This document shows, piece by piece, positions 24,875 to 35,010 of a DNA stretch of 64,000 nucleotides (its first letter is position 1; every line of letters starts with the position of its first letter). The translations under genes and the position numbers were made by a program. Source of the DNA: Shimia biformata (GTDB taxonomy: Bacteria > Pseudomonadota > Alphaproteobacteria > Rhodobacterales > Rhodobacteraceae). The notes under the pieces were generated by a model. That model did no database searches. It was not told the origin of the DNA and saw only the letters and a program-made list of their open reading frames with translations. The stretch covers positions 1,645,475-1,709,474 of the forward strand of contig NZ_JAFEJK010000001.1 of the NCBI RefSeq assembly GCF_016888515.1, in the 5' to 3' direction.

Positions 24875-26170
24875 TCAGAGGTTGGGGTAAAGCGGGAAGC
24901 GCGCGCAAAGTTCCGCGACTTCTGCCTTTACCTTCTCTTCGACCGCACCGTTGTTGTCTTCGCCATTCGCGGCCAGCCCGTCGACAACCTCGACGATCCA
25001 GTCGGCGATCTGGCGGAACTCGACCTCGGTAAAGCCGCGGGTGGTGCCGGCGGGGGTGCCAAGGCGGATGCCCGAGGTGACCATCGGTTTTTCCGGGTCA
25101 AACGGGATGCCGTTCTTGTTGCAGGTGATGTGGGCACGGCCCAGGGCCTTTTCGGTGGCGTTGCCTTTCACGCCTTTGGGGCGCAGGTCGACCAGCATCA
25201 CATGGGTGTCGGTGCCGCCGGTGACGATATCCAGGCCACCTTTCATCAGCTGATCCGCCAGCGCCACGGCGTTCTTGCGCACCTGCTGCTGATAGAGTTT
25301 GAACTCGGGGCGCAGCGCCTCGCCAAAAGCAACCGCCTTGGCCGCGATCACATGCATCAGCGGACCGCCCTGAAGACCCGGGAAGATGGCCGAGTTCACT
25401 TTCTTGGCGATCGCCTCGTCATTGGTCAGGATCATGCCGCCGCGCGGACCGCGCAGGGTTTTGTGTGTCGTGGTGGTGGCGACATCGGCATAAGGGAAGG
25501 GCGAGGGATGTTCGCCCGCTGCCACGAGACCGGCAAAATGCGCCATGTCGACCATCAGATAGGCACCAACCGAGTCGGCGATTTCGCGGAACTTGGCAAA
25601 GTCGATCTGGCGCGGGATGGCCGAGCCGCCTGCGATGATCAGCTTGGGCTGATGTTCCTTGGCCAGCGCCGCGACCTCGTCATAGTCGATGCGGCTGTCC
25701 TGCTTGCGCACGCCATATTGCACCGCGTTGAACCACTTGCCCGACTGGTTCGGGGCGGCGCCGTGGGTCAGGTGACCACCCGAGGCCAGGTTCATGCCCA
25801 GGATCGTGTCGCCGGGCTGGATCAGCGCCATGAACGCGCCCTGGTTCGCCTGGCTGCCCGAGTTCGGCTGAACATTGGCAAACTCGCAACCGAACAATTC
25901 CTTGGCGCGGTCGATGGCCAGTTGCTCGGCCACGTCGACATACTGGCACCCGCCATAATAGCGCCGACCCGGATAGCCTTCGGCATATTTGTTGGTCATC
26001 ACCGAGCCCTGCGCCTCCATCACGGCGGCCGAGACGATGTTCTCGCTGGCGATCAGTTCGATCTCGTCGCGCTGGCGGCCCAGCTCATCGGTGATCGAGC
26101 CGAACAGCTCGGGATCACGGGAGGCAAGGCTTTCGGTGAAGAAACCGGGGTCACGGGGGGCTGCGGTCAT
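24875..26170 (-). CDS. glyA: Serine hydroxymethyltransferase
   Basis: This 431-residue PLP enzyme interconverts serine plus tetrahydrofolate with glycine plus 5,10-methylene-THF, the main source of one-carbon units. Seen: [10 protein letters not shown] near 38-47, [14 protein letters not shown] at 62-75, and the Schiff-base lysine K237 in [14 protein letters not shown]. Length and order are canonical. The start at 26170 has AGGAG about 9 bases upstream; an in-frame ATG at 26257 lacks a ribosome site. It is divergent from nadK with a 192-base gap and has its own terminator. Confidence 0.98.
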   Translation of the reverse strand: MTAAPRDPGFFTESLASRDPELFGSITDELGRQRDEIELIASENIVSAAVMEAQGSVMTNKYAEGYPGRRYYGGCQYVDVAEQLAIDRAKELFGCEFANVQPNSGSQANQGAFMALIQPGDTILGMNLASGGHLTHGAAPNQSGKWFNAVQYGVRKQDSRIDYDEVAALAKEHQPKLIIAGGSAIPRQIDFAKFREIADSVGAYLMVDMAHFAGLVAAGEHPSPFPYADVATTTTHKTLRGPRGGMILTNDEAIAKKVNSAIFPGLQGGPLMHVIAAKAVAFGEALRPEFKLYQQQVRKNAVALADQLMKGGLDIVTGGTDTHVMLVDLRPKGVKGNATEKALGRAHITCNKNGIPFDPEKPMVTSGIRLGTPAGTTRGFTEVEFRQIADWIVEVVDGLAANGEDNNGAVEEKVKAEVAELCARFPLYPNL

Positions 26171-26362
26171 GGGTTCGCGCTCCTGAACAGGATTGAGGTT
26201 GGCGGCTTGGTAAAGGAAAGGATCGTCCAAGAAAAGTGCCGAAAGCGACGCAAGCACCGATCAGTGCGTCAGGGGTGGCGCATGTGGTGAACTTGTGCTT
26301 CGATCGGAAACAAGAACCGCAGATAAGGACCCCGCCCGTCACGCCGGGGCCGGGGCAGGGAC

Positions 26363-27124
26363 ATGACGCAGAAAATCGCCTTTCTCGCCAGCGAGACGCC
26401 GGTCGCCCAGACCGCCCGCGCCGCCCTGATCGGGCGCTATGGCAATTGCACGCCGGAACAGGCGGACGTGATCGTGGCCCTTGGCGGTGACGGGTTCATG
26501 TTGCAGACCCTGCACGGCACCCAGGCGCTGGACACGCCGGTTTACGGCATGAACCGGGGCACGGTCGGCTTCCTGATGAACGAGTTCAGCGAAAGCGACC
26601 TGCCCGACCGCCTGATCGCCGCCGAGGAAGAGGTCATCAACCCGCTTTCAATGCGCGCCACCTGTGTTGACGGCACCGAACACGAGGCTTTGGCGATCAA
26701 CGAGGTCTCGGTCCTGCGGGCGGGGCCGCAGGCGGCGAAGCTGCGGATCACCATCGACGGGCGGCTGCGGATGGAGGAGCTGGTCTGTGACGGCGCGCTG
26801 ATCTCGACGCCCGCAGGGTCCACCGCCTACAACTATTCCGCCCACGGGCCGATCCTGCCGATCGGGTCGGATGTGCTGGCCCTGACCGCGATCGCACCGT
26901 TCCGCCCGCGCCGCTGGCGCGGGGCGCTGGTGCCGAAATCGGCAAATGTGGTTTTCGAGATCCGCAATCCCGCCAAACGCCCGGTCATGGCCGAGGCCGA
27001 CAGCCGGTCGGTGCGCGACGTGGTCCGGGTCGAAATCCGGTCCGAGATGAGCGTCGCCCACCGCATCCTGTTCGACCCCGGTCACGGGCTGGAAGAACGG
27101 CTGATCCGCGAACAGTTCGTCTGA
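26363..27124 (+). CDS. nadK: NAD kinase
   Basis: This 253-residue cytoplasmic enzyme phosphorylates NAD to NADP. It has the diagnostic GGDG at 41-44, [20 protein letters not shown], and the NAD-binding [16 protein letters not shown] segment. It is on the short side for the family but matches the compact alphaproteobacterial form. The start is supported by GGGGCAGGGAC directly upstream. It converges with the cupin gene at 27145 across 20 bases. Confidence 0.96.
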   Translation: MTQKIAFLASETPVAQTARAALIGRYGNCTPEQADVIVALGGDGFMLQTLHGTQALDTPVYGMNRGTVGFLMNEFSESDLPDRLIAAEEEVINPLSMRATCVDGTEHEALAINEVSVLRAGPQAAKLRITIDGRLRMEELVCDGALISTPAGSTAYNYSAHGPILPIGSDVLALTAIAPFRPRRWRGALVPKSANVVFEIRNPAKRPVMAEADSRSVRDVVRVEIRSEMSVAHRILFDPGHGLEERLIREQFV

Positions 27125-27144
27125 GCCGCACTTCCCGGGCGGGC

Positions 27145-27678
27145 CTAGCTGGAAAAGCGGGCACGCACCTGTGCGATATCCAGTTGATGTTCGGTCAGGC
27201 CCTCAGGCTCCCATTCGCTGCGCTCCGCTTCGAAAAAATCGCCGCCATAGACATGCAGCGCCGCCGTCAGCCGCGGAATCGGATTGGTGACGGAATGAAT
27301 GATATCGGGCCCCATCGGGCAGACATCGCCGGTCGTCAGGGCGCGGGCGCCGGCGGCTTCGATCAGCCCATCGGGGTGGTCCTTGATCCGGCGCCAGAAG
27401 ATATTGTCCTCGCGGCCTCCGTAGATTCCGATCACGGCCCACATTTCATGGTTGTGGGGCGGGATCGTCGTCGAGGGTTTCCACGCGAGGTTCAGGATTG
27501 TCAGATCGGACGACTGATAGAGCGGCGTGATCCCCGGCTCGGTCGGTTCGCCCAATGCGCTGAGAATGCCCGACGGATCGGCCATCTCGCGCCGCACCAG
27601 CTCTGCAACGGTCTTGTGGCTCGGGTCCTTGTCGACAGCGGAACGGCAATCGGCGATGAACGTGTCGAGATCAAACAT
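27145..27678 (-). CDS. Cysteine-dioxygenase-like cupin
   Basis: This 177-residue single cupin resembles the cysteine dioxygenase/thiol dioxygenase superfamily: PPHNHEMWAVIGIYGG supplies two histidines of the first metal motif and GDVCPMGPDIIHSVTNP the third. It may oxidise a thiol such as 3-mercaptopropionate, or be a dioxygenase of unknown substrate. The start at 27678 has AGGGGGG about 9 bases upstream; the longer frame to 27699 adds only MAQGGND. A gap of 160 bases separates it from mvaA, so it may have its own promoter. Confidence 0.8.
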   Translation of the reverse strand: MFDLDTFIADCRSAVDKDPSHKTVAELVRREMADPSGILSALGEPTEPGITPLYQSSDLTILNLAWKPSTTIPPHNHEMWAVIGIYGGREDNIFWRRIKDHPDGLIEAAGARALTTGDVCPMGPDIIHSVTNPIPRLTAALHVYGGDFFEAERSEWEPEGLTEHQLDIAQVRARFSS

Positions 27679-27838
27679 GTCGTTTCCCCCCTGCGCCATG
27701 ATAACACAAATTGGCCCAAAATGCCCCCGGCAGGCTTGCCCCGCTCTTGATGCCTTCGCGCGGGGGCGGTTGCCGCATCGTCAGAACAACAGGGTCAGCC
27801 CCCGGCGTTTGCTGCGAAACCCCAGGGAAATGCCGTTG

Positions 27839-29077
27839 TCAGGTATCGCTCAGCAGGCTGCGCGCCACGTCCTCGCGGATTTCGCCTCGTGAGATCATGG
27901 CCTGTGCCACGCGGTCGATCTGGTCTCCGGTGGCGCCTGCGGTGATCGCGACGTTGCGCGCATGCAGCCCCATGTGACCGCGCTGGATGCCTTCTGTTGC
28001 CAGCGCACGCAAGGCCGAGAAGTTCTGTATCAGCCCGACGGCGGCAATCACGCGGCCCAGACGGTCGCCATTGGGCGATCCCATGATCTTTAGCGCCGCC
28101 TGCGCTGTGGGGTGGGCGCGGGTGGCGCCACCGACGATGCCGACGGGCATGGGCAGTTCGATCTCTCCCATCAGGTCGCCATTTCCAAGCTTATGATAGC
28201 GGGTCAGCGGGCCATAGCCATCCTTTGCGGCAAAGGCATGGGCGCCTGCTTCAAGCGCGCGGGTGTCATTGCCCGTGGCCAGCGCCACGGCCGAGGCGCC
28301 GTTCATGATACCCTTGTTATGGGTCGCGGCGCGGTAGGGGTCGGCATGTGCGAAAGCCCAGGCCGAGACGATGCCATCCACCGTGTCGTTGCCGATGACC
28401 GCCGCGGGCCACACGGCGCGGGCACGCACAAGGCGGCGGTCGGCGAGGTTTGAAAGGATACGCAGCCCCACCGTGCCGCCGGTCAGCTGCGCCAGCATGG
28501 GCGCGACTTTCTCGGCCATAGTGTTGACCGCATTGGCCCCCATCGCGTCGCGCACATCGACAATCAGGTGGACCACGAGGAACGGCCCCGCGACACGTGG
28601 TTCGATCTCGACACAGCCACCGCCCAACCGGACCAGCATCGGGTCGCATGCGTTGCAGGCGGCGATGATCTGTTCCTGCGCGGCGTTCAGCGCCGCAATG
28701 CCTGCCGCCATGTCCGGCACGTCGCACAGCTGCACCTGCGCGATCATCCGGGGCGGGTCGGCCTCGGTTGTGACGCCGCCCGCATCGCGGCAGGCCCGCG
28801 CGCCGTTACAGACCGCCGCCACGACCGAAGCCTCTTCGGTGGCCATCGGCACCAGCACGTCCGTCCCGTCAACGGTCAGGTTGGTGGCCACGCCCAGCGG
28901 GATCGACATCACGCCGATCACGTTTTCGCTGAGGTGGTCGGCCAGGTCGCCGTCACACGCGGCGCTTGCGGTCAGGTGGTCAATGTCGGCCTGGGGCAGG
29001 CCGGTGGCTTCGGCGACACGGTCCAGCCGTGCAGTGCGGGGCAGGTTGTGGAAACCCGGCAGTCTCGAATTGGTCAT
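27839..29077 (-). CDS. mvaA: Class II (degradative-type) HMG-CoA reductase
   Basis: This 412-residue enzyme interconverts mevalonate and HMG-CoA. The class II catalytic set is present: Glu in ATEEASVVAA (E81/E82), K255 in THNKGIMNGA, D271 in GNDTRA (16 residues after K255, the same spacing as in the Pseudomonas mevalonii enzyme), and H372 in GHMGLHARN. The start at 29077 has AAGGA about 8 bases upstream. It is 16 bases downstream of an adenylate cyclase gene and, through it, of prpE. No mevalonate-pathway kinase or HMG-CoA lyase is nearby, so direction of use (mevalonate breakdown or isoprenoid synthesis) is unresolved. Confidence 0.92.
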   Translation of the reverse strand: MTNSRLPGFHNLPRTARLDRVAEATGLPQADIDHLTASAACDGDLADHLSENVIGVMSIPLGVATNLTVDGTDVLVPMATEEASVVAAVCNGARACRDAGGVTTEADPPRMIAQVQLCDVPDMAAGIAALNAAQEQIIAACNACDPMLVRLGGGCVEIEPRVAGPFLVVHLIVDVRDAMGANAVNTMAEKVAPMLAQLTGGTVGLRILSNLADRRLVRARAVWPAAVIGNDTVDGIVSAWAFAHADPYRAATHNKGIMNGASAVALATGNDTRALEAGAHAFAAKDGYGPLTRYHKLGNGDLMGEIELPMPVGIVGGATRAHPTAQAALKIMGSPNGDRLGRVIAAVGLIQNFSALRALATEGIQRGHMGLHARNVAITAGATGDQIDRVAQAMISRGEIREDVARSLLSDT

Positions 29078-29093
29078 GTCAGTCCTTCGCGCG

Positions 29094-30323
29094 TCAATCC
29101 AGCGTGAACAGTTCATGCCGTTCCGCGACGCCGCGCAAGCGGTAAGTGCCCAGCGACACCAGTTCCGAACGCGCCTGAAGGTGCGGACGCGCAACGCGGG
29201 CCGAGATCACGATCGGCTGATCGACATGGGCGCACATGCCACAGAGCCGCGAGGTGGTGTTCACCGCCGGGCCAATCACGGTGAAATCAAGCCGGTTGCG
29301 CCCGCCGATATTGCCATAGGCGACGTCACCGGCATGCAGCGCCATGGTACAGCCCGTCACGGGCAGCTGTTCGGCGGCGCGGCGGGTGTTGGTTTCGGCC
29401 ATGCCGTCGCGGATTGCCAGAACGGTGTCCAGCGCATCGCGGCCCGCCTCAAGTTCTGTATTGTCGGCAAAGACCGCCAACAGACCGTCGCCGATGAATT
29501 TCAGCACATTGCCGCCGCGCGCCTCGATCAGATCGACCACCATGCCGTAATAGTCGTTCAGCATGTCGATCAGCGCGTCGCCCTCAAGCGTTTCCGACAA
29601 CCGGGTGAAGCCCGAGAGGTCAAACATCATGATGACCGCGCCGATCCGTTCCGTGGTGCCGCGCAGGATTTCGCCGCGCATCACCCGGCGGCTGGCGTCA
29701 TTGCCCAGATAGGCGCTGAGCAGGTCGCGGGCCATGCGGTAATTGGCGTTGGATTTCAGCGCCAGCCCCAGAACTGGCAGGATGGCGCGCAGGTCGGCGA
29801 TGTCATCCTCCGCGAACCCGCCGGCGCGGTCCGTGGTCCATGACGCCAGAAGCCCCATGGCGCTGGCGACCGGGTCGGCCTCTTGTCCCGGCGCGTTGCG
29901 GGTCTGGTCGACAAAGCGCAGTTGCTGGGCAAAATACTCGGTTGCGCCCTGTGCCAGCATCTCGTCGAACATCGGGAATTCGAAGGGTTGCAGGTCGGGC
30001 GCGATGGGGCGGCGCAACTCTTGCTCGTCGCCCTCGACCAGAACCTTGAGCGGGCTGGCATCCCAGCCCGTCTGGATACTGGGGTCGCGGATGTATTCCT
30101 CGTTCTGGACGCCTTCGATGCGTTTCCAGCGATAGGCCACGCCGCCGATGGTCGGGTGCTGGGCGCGCATCGACAGGTTGCAGCGCAGGATCGGCAGGCC
30201 GGCGGCCAGAAGCCGCTCGCAAAACGGTTCGATCAACGTGTCAAACGGGGTGCCGATCACGCCATGATGGGTGATCCAGTCACAGATTCCGGCGATCCGG
30301 TCGCTGCGGCGGGGCGGCGTCAC
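29094..30323 (-). CDS. Class III adenylate cyclase with N-terminal sensor region
   Basis: The 409-residue protein has an N-terminal half (about 1-190) shared with other roseobacter cyclases that carry an unassigned sensor-like region, and a C-terminal catalytic domain (about 225-400). Metal aspartates are in MMFDLSGFT and FIGDGLLAVF; RLDFTVIGPAVNTTSRL contributes the substrate and transition-state Asn/Arg. It should form cAMP. It lacks membrane helices. It lies between prpE and mvaA with gaps of 21 and 16 bases, so it is probably co-transcribed with these metabolic genes, which is unusual for a cyclase. Confidence 0.87.
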   Translation of the reverse strand: MTPPRRSDRIAGICDWITHHGVIGTPFDTLIEPFCERLLAAGLPILRCNLSMRAQHPTIGGVAYRWKRIEGVQNEEYIRDPSIQTGWDASPLKVLVEGDEQELRRPIAPDLQPFEFPMFDEMLAQGATEYFAQQLRFVDQTRNAPGQEADPVASAMGLLASWTTDRAGGFAEDDIADLRAILPVLGLALKSNANYRMARDLLSAYLGNDASRRVMRGEILRGTTERIGAVIMMFDLSGFTRLSETLEGDALIDMLNDYYGMVVDLIEARGGNVLKFIGDGLLAVFADNTELEAGRDALDTVLAIRDGMAETNTRRAAEQLPVTGCTMALHAGDVAYGNIGGRNRLDFTVIGPAVNTTSRLCGMCAHVDQPIVISARVARPHLQARSELVSLGTYRLRGVAERHELFTLD

Positions 30324-30344
30324 ACCGCCCCCGCCAGAGATGTA

Positions 30345-32237
30345 TCAGGCTTTTGCATAGCCAATGGTTTGCAGCGCTTCCTTGATCTCGTCAAGGATTG
30401 CCGGGTCGTCGATCGTTGCCGGCATCTTGTAGGGCGTGCCATCGGCGATGTTGACCATGGTGCCGCGCAGGATCTTGCCCGAACGGGTCTTGGGCAACCG
30501 GTCCACCACCACGGCCAGCTTGAAGGCGGCGACGGGGCCGATCTTTTCGCGCACCAGTTTCACCACTTCCTTGACCACATCGTCATGCGCCTTGTCCGCC
30601 CCGGCATTGAGGCACAGGAAGCCAACCGGCATCTGGCCTTTCAGCTGGTCGGTCACGCCGATCACGGCGCATTCGGCAACATCGGGATGACCGGCCAGCA
30701 CCTCTTCCATCGCGCCCGTGGACAGGCGGTGGCCCGCGACGTTGATGACGTCATCGGTGCGCGCCATGATGTAGACATAGCCGTCCTCGTCCATCATGCC
30801 CGCGTCGCCGGTTTCGTAATATCCGGGGAAGGTGGTCAGGTAGGATTTCTTGAACCGGTCCTCGGCGTTCCACAGGGTCGGCAGGGTGCCCGGCGGCAGG
30901 GGCAGCTTGATCGCAATCGCGCCCAGCGTGCCGGGTTCGACCGGGTGGCCTGCATCATCCAGAATGGTCACGTCATAGCCCGGCATCGGCACGGTGGGCG
31001 AACCCAGCTTGGTTGGCAGTTCCTCGATGCCCAGGGGGTTGGCGGCAATGGCCCAGCCGGTCTCGGTCTGCCACCAGTGATCGACCACCGGAACACCCAG
31101 CTGGTCCTGCGCCCAGACGATGGTGTCGGGATCGGCGCGTTCACCGGCCAGATAGACTTGCTTCAGGCAGGACAGGTCGTATTTCCTGACGAACTCGCCC
31201 TTGGGGTCTTCGCGTTTCACTGCACGGAAAGCGGTGGGGGCGGTGAAGAACGACTTCACTTTATGTTCCGAAATCACCCGCCAGAAAGTGCCCGCATCCG
31301 GCGTGCCGACGGGTTTGCCCTCGAAGACGATGGTGGTGTTGCCGTGAATGAGCGGCCCGTAGCAGATGTAGGAATGACCAACGACCCAGCCCACGTCCGA
31401 CGCGGCCCAGAACACGTCGCCCGGTTCGACGTTATAGAGGTTCTTCATCGTCCAGTTCAGTGCCACCAACTGCCCGGCGGTGTGACGGATCACGCCCTTG
31501 GGCTGGCCCGTGGTGCCCGAGGTGTAGAGGATATAGGCCGGGTGGTTGCCCTCGACAGGCACACATTCGGCGGGTTCGACCCCGTATTGGAACCCGTGCC
31601 AGTTCACGTCACGACCGGGCACCAGTTCGGCCACCTCCTGTTCGCGCTGGAAGATCACGCAGAAATCGGGCTTGTGGGTGGCAAGGTCGATGGCCCCGTC
31701 CAGAAGCGGCTTGTAATGGACCACGCGACCGGGCTCCAACCCGCAGGAGGCCGCAATGATCGCCTTGGGCTTGGCGTCGTCGATCCGCACCGCCAGTTCG
31801 TTGGCGGCAAACCCGCCAAACACCACCGAATGCACCGCACCCAGACGGGCGCAGGCCAGCATCGCCTCAAGCGCCTCGGGGATCATCGGCATGTAGATGA
31901 TGACCCGGTCGCCCTTTTCCACGCCTTTGGCCCGCAGCGCCCCGGCCAGCGTCGCGACGCGGTTGCGCAGCTCGACAAAAGAGATTTCGCGCTTGGTGTG
32001 GGTGATGGGAGAGTCATAGATGATGGCGGTCTGCTCACCACGGCCCGCTTCCACATGGCGGTCCACGGCATTCCAGCAGGTGTTGACCTTGGCATCGGCA
32101 AACCACTCGAAAAGGTTGTCGCCCTTGTCGAACAACGCTTTCGACGGGGCCTGGTCCCAGTCAATCGCCTGGGCCGCGTCCATCCAAAAGCCTTCGGGGT
32201 CTTTCTTCCAGCCTTCGTAAATGTCTTTGTAAGCCAT
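30345..32237 (-). CDS. prpE: Propionyl-CoA synthetase (PrpE-type)
   Basis: This 630-residue short-chain AMP-forming ligase activates propionate (possibly acetate). It starts with the PrpE-type MAYKDIYEGWKKDPEGFW, carries YTSGTTGQPKGV and the WWQTETGW motif that shapes the small acyl pocket, and ends with K588 in RSGKILRG, the lysine that protein acetylases modify in this family. GGAGGAG lies 7 bases before the ATG. Upstream, several TTTGCAAA-like sites suggest control by an ScfR/PccR-type regulator sensing short-chain acyl-CoA. It heads a probable operon with the cyclase and mvaA. Confidence 0.93.
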   Translation of the reverse strand: MAYKDIYEGWKKDPEGFWMDAAQAIDWDQAPSKALFDKGDNLFEWFADAKVNTCWNAVDRHVEAGRGEQTAIIYDSPITHTKREISFVELRNRVATLAGALRAKGVEKGDRVIIYMPMIPEALEAMLACARLGAVHSVVFGGFAANELAVRIDDAKPKAIIAASCGLEPGRVVHYKPLLDGAIDLATHKPDFCVIFQREQEVAELVPGRDVNWHGFQYGVEPAECVPVEGNHPAYILYTSGTTGQPKGVIRHTAGQLVALNWTMKNLYNVEPGDVFWAASDVGWVVGHSYICYGPLIHGNTTIVFEGKPVGTPDAGTFWRVISEHKVKSFFTAPTAFRAVKREDPKGEFVRKYDLSCLKQVYLAGERADPDTIVWAQDQLGVPVVDHWWQTETGWAIAANPLGIEELPTKLGSPTVPMPGYDVTILDDAGHPVEPGTLGAIAIKLPLPPGTLPTLWNAEDRFKKSYLTTFPGYYETGDAGMMDEDGYVYIMARTDDVINVAGHRLSTGAMEEVLAGHPDVAECAVIGVTDQLKGQMPVGFLCLNAGADKAHDDVVKEVVKLVREKIGPVAAFKLAVVVDRLPKTRSGKILRGTMVNIADGTPYKMPATIDDPAILDEIKEALQTIGYAKA

Positions 32238-32256
32238 CGTAATCTCCTCCGGGGGT

Positions 32257-32430
32257 ATGCAAATTTGTTACGAGAGCGATGGGCCAACCGGCAAGCGTCA
32301 TGGTGCCGCCTGTGGCAGAATATCGCGAAAAATTTGCAGAGGTGTGTGGTTTTGAGTTGCAAAGTTTTGCAAATCAAGTGGTCAAATATAGGTTGGCTGC
32401 GAAAATCTGATGGGTTTGCAAAGTTGCGAA
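32257..32430 (-). promoter_or_regulatory. Cluster of TTTGCAAA-type sites upstream of prpE
   Basis: TTTGCAAA occurs exactly at 32366-32373 and 32415-32422; near copies are TTGCAAA at 32357-32363, TTTGCAGA at 32333-32340, ATGCAAA at 32257-32263 and TTGCGAA at 32424-32430. The pair at 32357/32366 has centres 10 bp apart, one helical turn. ScfR regulators (PccR, RamB) bind this half-site; the PccR site I recall is TTTGCAAA-X4-TTTGCAAA, while here the spacer is X2. The regulator gene itself is not in the window. Confidence 0.65.
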
Positions 32431-32518
32431 GTTTTTTACTGCAAAGCGATCTGATCTGTAAAGAATCGGGACAAACGGGGGAGCTGGTTGTAAATTCACG
32501 CCTTGGCCCGGTGGCATG

Positions 32519-32549
32519 AAAAAGGCCGCCGAAACCATGTCCGGCGGCC
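32519..32549 (-). terminator. Rho-independent terminator of maeB
   Basis: An 8-bp stem, plus-strand GGCCGCCG (32524-32531) and CGGCGGCC (32542-32549), has a 10-base loop; the minus strand continues TTTTTC. It is about 25 bases past the maeB stop and insulates the prpE promoter region. Confidence 0.88.
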
Positions 32550-32573
32550 CTTTGGCGTCTGCCATGAATTGGA

Positions 32574-34853
32574 TCAGCCGTAGTGATCCACCGGCGTGCC
32601 GGCAATCGCGGCGACGTTCAAAAGCCCCCGCGCCGTGATCGAGGGGCTGACGATATGGGCCTTGTTGCCCATCCCCATCAGGATCGGTCCCACTTCCAGC
32701 CCGCCCGAGCGCATCTTCAGGATGTTGCGCACCCCGGATGCCGCGTCCGCATGGGCAAAGATCAGGCAGTTGGCTTCCCCTTTCAGGCGCGAATTGGGGA
32801 AGATGCGGGCGCAGAGATCGGCATCCAGCGCTGTATCGACGTTCATCTCGCCCTCATAGGTAAAGTCACAGCCCTTCCGGTCCAGAAGCGCGATCGCCTC
32901 GCGCAGTCGTTTGCCGGACCCTTCGCGGTGGTTGCCGAATTGCGACTGCGAACACAGCGCGATTTTCGGCTCAAGACCAAAGCGCCGGATATGCCGCGCC
33001 GCGCCTATCGTGATGCGGGCGATGTCTTCGGGGTTGGGCAGTTCCAGAACCTGCGTATCGGCAATGAACAGCGGTCCGTCCTCAAGGATCATGAGGGACA
33101 GCGCACCATGCGGCGACAGCCCGTCCCGGCCCAGAACCTGCGTGACATAGTTCAGATGCCAGCGGTATTCGCCAAACGTGCCGCAGATCATCGAATCCGC
33201 GTCGCCGCGCTGAACCGCCACCGCGCCGATGGCGGTGGTGTTGGTGCGCATCACCGCGCGGGCGATGTCGGGGGTGACGCCGTCACGCTCCATCAACTCG
33301 TGATACGAGGTCCAGTAATCGCGATAGCGCGAGTCGTTTTCGGGGTTCACGATCTCGAAGTCCCGGCCCGGGCGCACCGACAACCCGTGACGTTCGCAAC
33401 GTGCCTCGATCACCTCGGGGCGGCCGATCAGGATCGGGGTTTCGGTGGTTTCCTCAAGCACCGCCTGCGCCGCACGCAGGACGCGTTCGTCCTCGCCTTC
33501 GGCAAAGACGATCCGCCGCGCGGATTTGCGCGCCGCTTCGAAAAGGGGGCGCATCAGCAGCGCGGATTTGAACACCGACTGGTTCAGCTTCTGCTTATAG
33601 GCGGTCAGGTCGTCGATGGGCCGCGTGGCGACGCCGCTCTCCATCGCCGCCCTTGCCACAGATGCCGACACCACCCCGACAAGGCGCGGGTCAAAGGGTT
33701 TCGGAATCAGGTAATCGCGCCCGAAGGTCAGTTGTTCGCCCTTGTAGGCGGCAGCGGCCTCGGCCGAGGTGGTGGCGCGGGCCAGTTCCGCGATCCCGGC
33801 GACGCAGGCGATGGCCATGTCGTCATTGATCTCGGTCGCGCCCACGTCCAGTGCGCCGCGGAAGATGAAGGGGAAGCACAGGACGTTGTTCACCTGGTTC
33901 GGAAAATCGCTGCGACCCGTGGCGATGATCGCGTCCGGCTTCACCGCGCGCACCTCGTCGGGCATGATTTCAGGCGTCGGGTTGGCCAGCGCAAAGACAA
34001 TCGGTTTGTCGGTCATCTTGGCGGCCATCTCGGGTTTCAGCACACCGGGCCCGGACAGGCCAAGGAACATGTCCGCCCCGTCGATGACCTGATCCAGCGT
34101 GCGCAGGTCCGAGTCTTGCGCATATTCGGCCTTTTGCGGGTTCATGTCCTCGGTCCGGCCCTTGTAAACCAGCCCGTGAATGTCGCACAGCCAGACGTTT
34201 TCGCGTTTCACGCCCAGTTTCAGCAGCATGTTCAGGCAGGCAATCCCCGCCGCGCCGCCCCCGGTCGAGACGATCTTGATGTCCTCGAATTTCTTGCCCG
34301 CGACGTTCAGCGCATTGGTTGCCGCCGCCCCGACGACAATCGCCGTGCCGTGCTGGTCGTCGTGGAAGACGGGGATGTTCATGCGTTCGCGGCACAGTTT
34401 TTCGACAATGAAACAATCGGGTGCCTTGATGTCTTCCAGGTTGATCGCGCCGAAAGTGGGGCCAAGGGCGCAGACGATATCGGCCAGTTTCTCGGGGTCT
34501 TTTTCATCCACCTCGATATCGAAACAGTCGATATTGGCGAATTTCTTGAACAGGACCGCCTTGCCTTCCATGACCGGTTTCGACGCCAGCGCACCGATAT
34601 TGCCAAGTCCCAGCACCGCGGTGCCATTCGAGACAACCGCCACAAGGTTGCCCCGCGCGGTATAGCGGGCGGCGTTGGCGGGGTCGTCCTTGATCTCAAG
34701 GCAGGCCTCGGCCACGCCGGGCGAATAGGCGCGGGACAGGTCGCGGCCATTGGCAAGGGGCTTGGTTGCGCGGATCTCAAGCTTACCGGGCTTGGGATGT
34801 TCGTGATAGAACAGCGCCGCCTGGCGCAGGGTTTCATTGCTGTTATCGGACAT
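32574..34853 (-). CDS. maeB: NADP-dependent malic enzyme with phosphotransacetylase-like domain
   Basis: The 759-residue hybrid protein decarboxylates malate to pyruvate, making NADPH. The malic-enzyme half (1 to about 430) shows [28 protein letters not shown] and [11 protein letters not shown]; the C-terminal half (about 440-759) resembles phosphate acetyltransferase ([17 protein letters not shown]), which in related enzymes is non-catalytic and serves acetyl-CoA inhibition. The start at 34853 is preceded by GAGG. It is divergent from the cupin/nucleoside operon by about 160 bases and has a clear terminator. With prpE nearby it would link C4 acids to pyruvate. Confidence 0.96.
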   Translation of the reverse strand: MSDNSNETLRQAALFYHEHPKPGKLEIRATKPLANGRDLSRAYSPGVAEACLEIKDDPANAARYTARGNLVAVVSNGTAVLGLGNIGALASKPVMEGKAVLFKKFANIDCFDIEVDEKDPEKLADIVCALGPTFGAINLEDIKAPDCFIVEKLCRERMNIPVFHDDQHGTAIVVGAAATNALNVAGKKFEDIKIVSTGGGAAGIACLNMLLKLGVKRENVWLCDIHGLVYKGRTEDMNPQKAEYAQDSDLRTLDQVIDGADMFLGLSGPGVLKPEMAAKMTDKPIVFALANPTPEIMPDEVRAVKPDAIIATGRSDFPNQVNNVLCFPFIFRGALDVGATEINDDMAIACVAGIAELARATTSAEAAAAYKGEQLTFGRDYLIPKPFDPRLVGVVSASVARAAMESGVATRPIDDLTAYKQKLNQSVFKSALLMRPLFEAARKSARRIVFAEGEDERVLRAAQAVLEETTETPILIGRPEVIEARCERHGLSVRPGRDFEIVNPENDSRYRDYWTSYHELMERDGVTPDIARAVMRTNTTAIGAVAVQRGDADSMICGTFGEYRWHLNYVTQVLGRDGLSPHGALSLMILEDGPLFIADTQVLELPNPEDIARITIGAARHIRRFGLEPKIALCSQSQFGNHREGSGKRLREAIALLDRKGCDFTYEGEMNVDTALDADLCARIFPNSRLKGEANCLIFAHADAASGVRNILKMRSGGLEVGPILMGMGNKAHIVSPSITARGLLNVAAIAGTPVDHYG

Positions 34854-35010
34854 GTGCGGCCTCGGGTTTCAGATTTAGTTTAGCCTTAAACTATCAGGTG
34901 ACGCAGGGAAAGGCGCGAGTTTGACGCGCCCTGAAAGCGGCGGCGAACCCCACTTGCAAAAACAAATTCATGGTCGCAGTCTTGTCCTTCTGGACAAGGG
35001 AGTAAAGCGG

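Noticed and set aside
26171-26362. Riboswitch upstream of glyA
   Set aside because: I looked for glycine-, SAM- or folate-type core motifs on both strands and saw none; only short unremarkable stems.
27839-29077. Mevalonate pathway cluster for isoprenoid synthesis
   Set aside because: Only the reductase is present; no mevalonate kinase, phosphomevalonate kinase, decarboxylase or HMG-CoA synthase in the window.
29883-34883. Very long plus-strand open frames (29883-32519 and 32583-34883) antisense to cyclase, prpE and maeB
   Set aside because: They are shadows of high-GC codon bias. They lack ribosome sites and domains, and the minus-strand genes are clear family members.
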